From Pseudomonadota bacterium (GTDB taxonomy: Bacteria; Pseudomonadota; Gammaproteobacteria; Burkholderiales; SG8-39): 5,196 bases of DNA. Numbering within the stretch: the first letter of the stretch is position 1; each line of letters begins with the position of its first letter. The translations under genes were made by a program, and so were the position numbers. The notes under the pieces were generated by a model that did not search any database, was not told the DNA's origin, and saw nothing but the letters and a program-made list of their open reading frames with translations. Location: positions 1 through 5,196 of the forward strand of contig JAJZUK010000124.1 of NCBI GenBank assembly GCA_021847125.1, read 5' to 3'. This document shows positions 1 through 4,523 of the stretch, in pieces.

Positions 1-200
1 CCGTTCATGTCGCTGCCGCTCCAGAAGTCGCGCTCGAACTTCTCCGTCTGCGTGCCCGCGAGCCGCAGCGCGAACAGCTTGCGGAAGATGAACAGCCAGC
101 TCATGAACGAGACCGACAGCAGCAAGGCCATGACGATCTGCACCGGCACGCTGGCGTTGGTGATCAGGGTAAGTATCGACAGATCCTGGGTGACATTCAT
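1..200 (-). CDS. tolQ: TolQ, Tol-Pal inner-membrane motor subunit (N-terminal 66 codons; rest outside window)
   Basis: This is the start of TolQ, the MotA/ExbB-family proton-channel subunit that with TolR uses the proton motive force to drive TolA and the Tol-Pal envelope-constriction system. The frame begins with ATG at 200-198 and reads MNVTQDLSILTLITNASVPV. A hydrophobic segment at about residues 17-39 (VPVQIVMALLLSVSFMSWLF) fits the first transmembrane helix. It is followed by basic residues (FRK) and then by FERDFWSG at about 55-62, which matches the EAFEDKFWSG stretch of Escherichia coli TolQ. The gene leaves the window at its lower edge, so only about a quarter of the usual length of some 230 residues is visible. 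It lies 63 bases downstream of ybgC, the usual tol-pal order, but a terminator-like hairpin sits between them. I see no strong Shine-Dalgarno sequence before the ATG. Confidence 0.9.
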   Translation of the reverse strand, partial: MNVTQDLSILTLITNASVPVQIVMALLLSVSFMSWLFIFRKLFALRLAGTQTEKFERDFWSGSDMN

Positions 201-228
201 TGTTGTATTGACTCGCGTAGCTTTATCG

Positions 229-251
229 AAAAAGGGGGTGCGCCCCCTTTT
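229..251 (-). terminator. Intrinsic-terminator-like hairpin between ybgC and tolQ
   Basis: Read on the minus strand, nine-base arms AAAAGGGGG and CCCCCTTTT enclose a four-base loop (CGCA). The descending arm continues into a run of five T residues at 233-229. A GC-rich stem ending in a T run is the form of a Rho-independent terminator. The structure is nearly symmetrical and also carries four T residues on the plus strand, so it could work in both directions. It starts 12 bases after the ybgC stop and ends 28 bases before the tolQ ATG. It is also the hairpin of a repeat element with a second copy at 674-713, so termination may be incidental to the repeat. Confidence 0.55.
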
Positions 252-270
252 AAATCCCCCAAATCAGAGG
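230..270 (-). repeat. Hairpin repeat element, copy A (3' end of ybgC and ybgC-tolQ spacer)
   Basis: On the plus strand the order is: stem arm 230-238, loop 239-242, stem arm 243-251, AAAT, CCCCC (256-260), AAATC (261-265), AGAGG (266-270). Copy B at 674-713 has the same order: nine-base arm, four-base loop, nine-base arm, three-base spacer, CCCCT, AAATC, GGAGG. The shared block reads CCCCY-AAATC-RGAGG. The two stems differ at three base pairs, and each difference is compensated on the other arm. The ybgC stop codon (264-266) lies inside the AAATCA part of this copy. The layout suggests a dispersed palindromic intergenic element. I cannot name its family. Confidence 0.5.
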
Positions 271-659
271 ACGTCCCTTAAAAATTGCGGTATGGCAGCG
301 GGCTTGAAATTATGCCGGTTCAGGCAGACCACCTGGATCTCGGCGCGCGCCAGCACTTCGGCGCCGCGCCGCGCCTCCTGGGCCAGCTGTACGTAGACAC
401 GCGCGAGCTTCAGCGGTTCAACCGTCAGCTCGAGCAGGTCGTCCAGCCGCGCCGGCCGCTCGAATTCGAGCTCGGCCCGCCGCACCACGAAGATCAGCCC
501 CTCTTCCTGCGCCAGTTTATCCTGATTCAGGCCGAAATTGCGCAGCCATTCGGTGCGCGCGCGCTCGAAAAATTTCAGATAGTTGGCGTAATACACTACG
601 CCGCCGCTGTCGGTGTCTTCGTAGTAGACGCGCACCGGCCAGGTAAAACATTTGCTCAT
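264..659 (-). CDS. ybgC: YbgC, hot-dog fold acyl-CoA thioesterase of the Tol-Pal cluster
   Basis: This encodes a 131-residue single-domain hot-dog (4HBT) thioesterase. YbgC proteins hydrolyse acyl-CoA or acyl-ACP thioesters in the cytoplasm and are linked to phospholipid metabolism and the Tol-Pal system. The N-terminus [20 protein letters not shown] (residues 5-24) closely matches E. coli YbgC ([20 protein letters not shown]). Asp17 in the EDTD motif corresponds to the catalytic Asp of the family. [11 protein letters not shown] (30-40) is the conserved helix and ARLDDLLEL a family core strand. I chose the ATG at 659-657 because it gives the usual short lead into [11 protein letters not shown]. 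An in-frame ATG at 695 lies inside a hairpin and would add twelve unrelated residues. The stop codon lies within a repeat element. Upstream of the chosen start only a weak purine run (CTAAG) is visible. Confidence 0.95.
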   Translation of the reverse strand: [131 protein letters not shown]

Positions 660-673
660 CTTAGAGATTACAA

Positions 674-713
674 ATGAGGGGATACATCCCCTCATACTCC
701 CCTAAATCGGAGG
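674..713 (-). repeat. Hairpin repeat element, copy B (ruvB-ybgC spacer)
   Basis: On the plus strand the arms ATGAGGGGA (674-682) and TCCCCTCAT (687-695) form a perfect nine-base-pair stem with a TACA loop, followed by ACT, CCCCT (699-703), AAATC (704-708) and GGAGG (709-713). Orientation and internal order are the same as in copy A at 230-270. Relative to copy A the stem has an A-T to T-A change, an A-T to G-C change and a G-C to A-T change, all keeping the pairing. This copy has no T run, so it is less likely to terminate transcription. It sits just upstream of the ybgC start, in the probable ruvB-ybgC transcript. Confidence 0.5.
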
Positions 714-738
714 CCATTTCACTACTTCTGAAATGGCC
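712..738 (-). repeat. Inverted repeat just after ruvB
   Basis: GGCCATTTC (712-720) and GAAATGGCC (730-738) are perfect nine-base arms around a nine-base loop. Two more G-C pairs (709-710 with 740-741) can form after a one-base mismatch. The structure begins eight bases after the ruvB stop codon and abuts repeat copy B, so the pair may form one composite element of about 65 bases. It lacks a T run on either strand, which argues against a classic intrinsic terminator. An mRNA-stabilising or processing hairpin at the ruvB 3' end is an alternative reading. Confidence 0.5.
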
Positions 739-746
739 GCCTAGTT

Positions 747-1799
<1,053 letters not shown>

Positions 1800-1807
1800 G
1801 CGCTATT

Positions 1808-1873
1808 TTACTCGGGCGCGTCCGCCGCAGTCTGCAATGCAGCCTTAAGCTTGACGCTCTTTTTTTCAGTCAT
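1808..1873 (-). CDS. Possible 21-codon micro-ORF bridging fic and ruvB
   Basis: An ATG at 1873-1871 overlaps the fic stop codon as ATGA and opens a frame that ends with TAA at 1810-1808, eight bases before the ruvB ATG. The predicted peptide begins MTEKKSVKLKAALQ and ends in an acidic PE. It is a short, basic, Lys/Ala-rich peptide with no domain I recognise. The frame fills nearly the whole fic-ruvB spacer. It could pass ribosomes from fic to ruvB, be a tiny accessory peptide, be the remnant of a truncated gene, or be chance. A 21-codon frame is not unexpected by chance. The position, with a stop-start overlap at one end and a tight spacing at the other, is the only support. Confidence 0.25.
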   Translation of the reverse strand: MTEKKSVKLKAALQTAADAPE

Positions 1874-3045
1874 GGTGCTCTGACCGCGGTGTCCCGCGCT
1901 TCCTTGGAATGTACCTGCACGATGTCATATGCCTGCCAGATGCGATAGCGGCGCTGACCGGTCATTTCGCGCAGGATACCGAGTTTCACCAATTCATCGA
2001 TAGCCTTTTGCGCAGTACGGAAAGTGACTTTCATTCGATCCCGGACCATAGGCGCCGATACCCACGGGTTGGCGAGCAGCTCTTCGACCACATCGAGCGT
2101 GATCCGCGATGCCCGCCCACCGGCCAGCATGGCCCGATACTTCTCGCGCAGATCGATGATCAGACGCGCTGAATCGAGCGCGTCGCGTGCCTGCTCGCGC
2201 ACGCCGCGCAGGAAGAATTCCACCCACTCCTCCCACCTACCCTTATGGGTCACGTCGAGCAGCCCGCGGTAATAGTCATCGCGGTAGCGTTCGAAAAATG
2301 CGCTTAGGTAAAGCAGCGGCTGGGGCAGCAGCCCCCAGTGCACCAGCAACAGTACGATGAGAAGGCGCCCCACCCGGCCGTTGCCATCTACGAACGGGTG
2401 GATCATTTCGAACTGGACATGGATCAGCGCGAGCCGCACCAGCGGCGGCATGTCGGTATCGGCATGCAGGTAGCGCTCCAATGCGTCCAGCGCTTCGTGC
2501 ATCTGCACTACCGGTGGCGGTACATACGTCGCCTCCGTCAGCGTCGCGCCGGGCGGCCCGATCCAATTCTGGGTCGTGCGAAACTCGCCCGGCAGGGCGC
2601 GGTCACCGCGAACGCCGCGCATCAGGCGTTCATGCAATTCGCGTATCAAGCGCAGGCTGACCGGCAGAGTCGCCAGCCGCTCCAGACCGTATTCCAGCGC
2701 CACGACGTAGTTATGCACTTCCCGCACGTCTGCGTACTGCGCCGTATCCTGAGGCTCCGCCTCGTAGCGATACAGATCGCCTAGCGTGGAGATCGTGCCT
2801 TCGATGCGGGAGGACAATACTGCCTCGCGCCGAACGGCAGGACGAACGAGGATCCATGGATTGGGCAGCGTTCTGCCAAGACCGGCCAATTCGCCCAGCG
2901 TCCCCCGCGCTTCGTCAAGCAGCCGGATTAGAGACGACGAATAGGCGAGTTCCGGCGGCAACGGTTTGGGTAAATATGCCCAATAACCTGTTGCTTGGCG
3001 CGAAGCCTCGCCGGCTCGAGGGCTCTGGATATCTTCTGGTTTCAA
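1870..3045 (-). CDS. Fic-domain protein, probable class II self-inhibited AMP-transferase
   Basis: This encodes a 391-residue Fic protein. Fic enzymes usually transfer AMP from ATP to a Ser, Thr or Tyr hydroxyl of a target protein. The N-terminal region has the Fic_N-type PKPLPPEL stretch (27-34). SSRIEG (78-83) fits the inhibitory helix motif (S/T)xxxE(G/N), with Glu82 as the residue expected to block ATP. Next come GEFRTTQNWIG (153-163), a flap-like TLTEATYVPPP (168-178), and the complete catalytic motif HPFVDGNGRVGR (216-227) with His216. LYLSAFFERYRDDYYRGL (245-262) is also typical. The last 80 or so residues look like a winged-helix DNA-binding domain followed by a hydrophilic tail. The best start is TTG at 3045-3043, because MKPED followed by the GYWAYLPKPLPP region gives a family-like N-terminus and the frame has no upstream ATG or GTG before a TAG at 3075-3073. 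No Shine-Dalgarno sequence is seen before it. The target is unknown. Confidence 0.93.
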   Translation of the reverse strand: MKPEDIQSPRAGEASRQATGYWAYLPKPLPPELAYSSSLIRLLDEARGTLGELAGLGRTLPNPWILVRPAVRREAVLSSRIEGTISTLGDLYRYEAEPQDTAQYADVREVHNYVVALEYGLERLATLPVSLRLIRELHERLMRGVRGDRALPGEFRTTQNWIGPPGATLTEATYVPPPVVQMHEALDALERYLHADTDMPPLVRLALIHVQFEMIHPFVDGNGRVGRLLIVLLLVHWGLLPQPLLYLSAFFERYRDDYYRGLLDVTHKGRWEEWVEFFLRGVREQARDALDSARLIIDLREKYRAMLAGGRASRITLDVVEELLANPWVSAPMVRDRMKVTFRTAQKAIDELVKLGILREMTGQRRYRIWQAYDIVQVHSKEARDTAVRAP

Positions 3046-3092
3046 AATACAACAGAATGCACAATAATGATACTAAATTACGTTAAAGTATA

Positions 3093-3098
3093 ATTATA
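3093..3098 (-). promoter_or_regulatory. Candidate -10 box for fic
   Basis: A perfect TATAAT lies on the minus strand 47 bases before the TTG start, which would give a leader of about 40 bases. There is no recognisable -35 hexamer 16-18 bases upstream. An alternative pairing uses TTGACT (3103-3098) as a -35 with TAATTT (3080-3075) at a 17-base spacing, which has a good -35 but a poor -10. In such AT-rich DNA a chance TATAAT is likely, so this is only a candidate. Confidence 0.3.
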
Positions 3099-3111
3099 GT
3101 CAAGTTAATTA

Positions 3112-3118
3112 CTCCTTT
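3112..3118 (-). promoter_or_regulatory. Strong Shine-Dalgarno sequence without a matching gene
   Basis: AAAGGAG on the minus strand is one of the best ribosome-binding sequences in the window. Eight bases after it is a TTG (3103-3101), but that frame stops after six codons and is not the fic frame. The fic start is about 67 bases further on. It may mark the start of a lost small gene or a leader peptide, or be chance. Confidence 0.25.
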
Positions 3119-3141
3119 AGCTAGCCTAATCTTAACATAAG

Positions 3142-3165
3142 TGTATTTTCGATAATGAAAATACA
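3142..3165. repeat. Operator-like inverted repeat upstream of fic
   Basis: TGTATTTTC (3142-3150) and GAAAATACA (3157-3165) are perfect nine-base arms around a six-base centre. The total of 24 bases and the AT-rich half-sites suit a dimeric DNA-binding regulator. The weak A-T stem and absence of a GC core argue against an intrinsic terminator. It lies about 97 bases upstream of the fic start and about 44 bases upstream of the candidate -10. The winged-helix tail of the Fic protein itself is one conceivable binder, but this is inference. Confidence 0.4.
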
Positions 3166-3260
3166 TTAACCGCTAATTTAATTGTATTGTAGCTGCCAAG
3201 CTAGCTTTAACCTTTAATAAGCCGGCTTCTAATTAAAGAAAACCAGCCCTAGTCTTAATA

Positions 3261-3383
3261 TCGCGCTCGGCTTTCACTTCAATGATGTAGGCGCGGCTGC
3301 TAGTCTCGCCAGCGACGCAGAAACTGCAGCGTGCTCCCATCGCCTGCGGAACTCGCCCACTCCAAAATCTCGCCGATGTTTGC
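3261..3383 (-). other. GC-rich spacer after ruvA with possible gene-fragment traces
   Basis: Base composition returns to that of the flanking genes, but no complete gene is present. On the minus strand one frame carries AYIIEVKAERDI (about 3292-3257) before ending at a TAA at about 3236. This short stretch resembles the YIxEVKAE-type nuclease-like ends of some type III restriction and helicase proteins. In another frame a stretch ending LQFLRRWRD reaches a TAG near 3302. Neither has a start codon of its own or enough length for a firm assignment. The stretch may be the decayed end of a gene lost when fic arrived, or simply the ruvA 3' region. Confidence 0.2.
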
Positions 3384-3965
3384 TCAGCTCCGCGCGAGCG
3401 ACTTCAGCGCCTGTCGAATACCCTCGGATACGCTCAGTCCTTCGGGCAACTGCTTCAGCGCGCGCTGCGCCTCTTTTTCGTTGTAGCCTAGCGCAAGCAG
3501 CGCGTGCAGCACGTCGCTCGCTGCGGGCGCGGCGCGGTTCACCGCCATGCCGCTGGTGAGTTCGGCGCCGAGCTTGTCCTTCAGTTCGAGCAGCAGGCGC
3601 TCGGCCGTCTTCTTGCCTATGCCCGGAACCTTGGTCAGGCGCGCGGCTTCCTGCGTCGCCACCGCCTGCACCAGCTCGGCCACGCTCATGCCCGAGAGCA
3701 GCGCGAGCGCGGTGCGCGCGCCGACACCGCTGATCTTGAGCAGCTGGCGGAACGCCTTGCGCTCGGCCTCGCTGGCGAAGCCGTAGAGCAGATGCGCGTC
3801 TTCGCGCACCACCAGGTGGGTGTACAGCGTCAGCCGCTCGCCCACGTTGGGCAGGTTGTAGAACGTGCTCATGGGTACGTCGATTTCGTAGCCCACGCCC
3901 TGCACTTCCAGGATCAGCTGCGGCGGGGTCTTTTCCAGCAGCACGCCGCTCAAGCGCCCGATCAT
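3384..3965 (-). CDS. ruvA: RuvA, Holliday-junction DNA-binding subunit
   Basis: This encodes the 193-residue tetramer-forming protein that binds the four-way junction and loads RuvB rings (E. coli 203 residues). Domain I (about 1-63) is the OB fold and starts [12 protein letters not shown]. The acidic pin residues Glu55 and Asp56 in [12 protein letters not shown] hold the E. coli positions and keep the strands apart. Domain II has two helix-hairpin-helix motifs, [12 protein letters not shown] (75-86) and [12 protein letters not shown] (110-121), which bind the DNA backbone. Domain III (about 148-193), starting [12 protein letters not shown], is the flexible RuvB-contacting part and looks complete. 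The ATG at 3965-3963 overlaps the ruvC stop as ATGA, and a purine run (AGAAGGGGA) lies about ten bases upstream inside ruvC. Translational coupling to ruvC is likely. The protein is intact although its usual neighbour ruvB has been displaced. Confidence 0.97.
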   Translation of the reverse strand: MIGRLSGVLLEKTPPQLILEVQGVGYEIDVPMSTFYNLPNVGERLTLYTHLVVREDAHLLYGFASEAERKAFRQLLKISGVGARTALALLSGMSVAELVQAVATQEAARLTKVPGIGKKTAERLLLELKDKLGAELTSGMAVNRAAPAASDVLHALLALGYNEKEAQRALKQLPEGLSVSEGIRQALKSLARS

Positions 3966-4495
3966 ATGAGCCGTCCCCTTCTGACGCGATAGCCCGCGGT
4001 CGCGACCGCGCCCACCCCCTGGCCGCCATGCGCATGGCAGATGGCGCAGGCGAGCGCATCGGCCGCGTCGGCGCCGGGGCTGCCCGGCAGGCGCAGCAGC
4101 CGCCGCACCATTTCCTGCACCTGTTCCTTGTTCGCATGCCCGTTGCCCACCACGGCCTGCTTCACCTGCAACGCCGTGTATTCGGCCACCGGCAGGTCCT
4201 CCAGCACCGCGGCGCAGATGGCCGTGCCGCGCGCCTGTCCGAGCAGCAGCGTGGATTGCGGATTGACGTTGACGAACACTTTTTCCACCGCGACCTGCTG
4301 CGGCCGATGCTCCTGGATCACTTCGCGCAGGCCCTCCAGTATGGTCTTGAGCCTGCCGGGCAGATCCGCTTCCGGCGCCTTGACGCAGCCGCTGGTCACA
4401 TAGGCGAGTTTGCTGCCGATCTTGCGAATGATGCCAAATCCCGTGATGCGCAGGCCGGGATCGATGCCGAGGATCGTCAGAGGGATGTCCGCCAT
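3962..4495 (-). CDS. ruvC: RuvC, Holliday-junction resolvase
   Basis: This encodes a 177-residue RNase H-fold endonuclease that works as a dimer, nicking two opposed strands of the junction in concert with RuvAB. The metal-binding acidic residues are all present: Asp12 in [14 protein letters not shown], Glu71 in [15 protein letters not shown], and Asp143 and Asp146 in [14 protein letters not shown], corresponding to E. coli D7, E66, D138 and D141. The length is close to that of the E. coli protein (173). The ATG at 4495-4493 gives an N-terminus five residues longer than E. coli. The spacer to yebC is only 28 bases. It has no Shine-Dalgarno sequence but contains TATAAT just ahead of the start. 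The 3' end overlaps ruvA by four bases. The tail YRVRRGRLI is basic, as expected near DNA. Confidence 0.97.
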   Translation of the reverse strand: MADIPLTILGIDPGLRITGFGIIRKIGSKLAYVTSGCVKAPEADLPGRLKTILEGLREVIQEHRPQQVAVEKVFVNVNPQSTLLLGQARGTAICAAVLEDLPVAEYTALQVKQAVVGNGHANKEQVQEMVRRLLRLPGSPGADAADALACAICHAHGGQGVGAVATAGYRVRRGRLI

Positions 4496-4501
4496 CGGCT
4501 G

Positions 4502-4507
4502 ATTATA
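4502..4507 (-). promoter_or_regulatory. Candidate -10 box immediately before ruvC
   Basis: A perfect TATAAT on the minus strand ends six bases before the ruvC ATG, in the short yebC-ruvC spacer. If used, transcription would begin at about the A of the ATG and give a leaderless or nearly leaderless ruvC message, consistent with the absent Shine-Dalgarno sequence. No -35 hexamer is visible at 16-18 bases (CGAGTA at 17), nor a TGn extension. It may be chance in an operon-internal spacer. Confidence 0.2.
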
Positions 4508-4523
4508 GGCTTGTGCCGCCGGC

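Larger units (their letters stand above)
3046..3260. other. AT-rich non-coding leader of the fic gene
   Basis: This stretch is far richer in A and T than the GC-rich genes on both sides and has no credible reading frame. The longest minus-strand frames in it are under 30 codons. It holds an inverted repeat (3142-3165), two ten-base palindromes (AAGCTAGCTT at 3198-3207 and AAGCCGGCTT at 3219-3228), an imperfect direct repeat (3119-3133 and 3199-3214), a consensus TATAAT on the minus strand (3098-3093) and a free-standing AAAGGAG (3118-3112). The composition suggests DNA acquired with fic. The content suggests a regulated promoter region. Confidence 0.6.

Noticed and set aside
7..396. Plus-strand open frame of 129 codons across the tolQ start and ybgC end
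   Set aside because: It overlaps two recognised minus-strand genes and crosses the hairpin repeat. The translation has no family resemblance.
660..695. Upstream ATG at 695 as the ybgC start
   Set aside because: It would start inside the stem of repeat copy B and add twelve residues absent from the family. The ATG at 659 gives the normal N-terminus.
1805..1810. TAAAAT on the minus strand as a -10 box for ruvB
   Set aside because: No -35 hexamer lies at 16-18 bases upstream (AGACTG at 17), and the hexamer overlaps the stop of the micro-ORF in otherwise GC-rich DNA.
2338..2784. Plus-strand open frame of 148 codons opposite fic
   Set aside because: Antisense to the conserved Fic core. No domain, and no ribosome-binding site stands out.
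3085..3166. Minus-strand frame of about 27 codons (starting MYFHYRKYTY) in the AT-rich leader
   Set aside because: It begins in the inverted repeat, has no Shine-Dalgarno sequence of its own and has the Tyr/Ile-rich make-up expected from random AT-rich DNA.
3219..3228. AAGCCGGCTT palindrome as an intrinsic terminator after ruvA
   Set aside because: With no room for a loop the stem would be three base pairs at most, and no T run follows on the minus strand.
1870..3383. fic region as a classic insertion sequence or transposon
   Set aside because: I found no transposase, no terminal inverted repeats at the two ends and no target-site duplication flanking the segment.
3274..4137. Minus-strand open frame of 287 codons across ruvA and part of ruvC
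   Set aside because: It is out of frame with both real genes, is extremely Arg/Ala-rich, and is explained by high GC content. Only its last part, in the ruvA-fic spacer, lies outside known genes.
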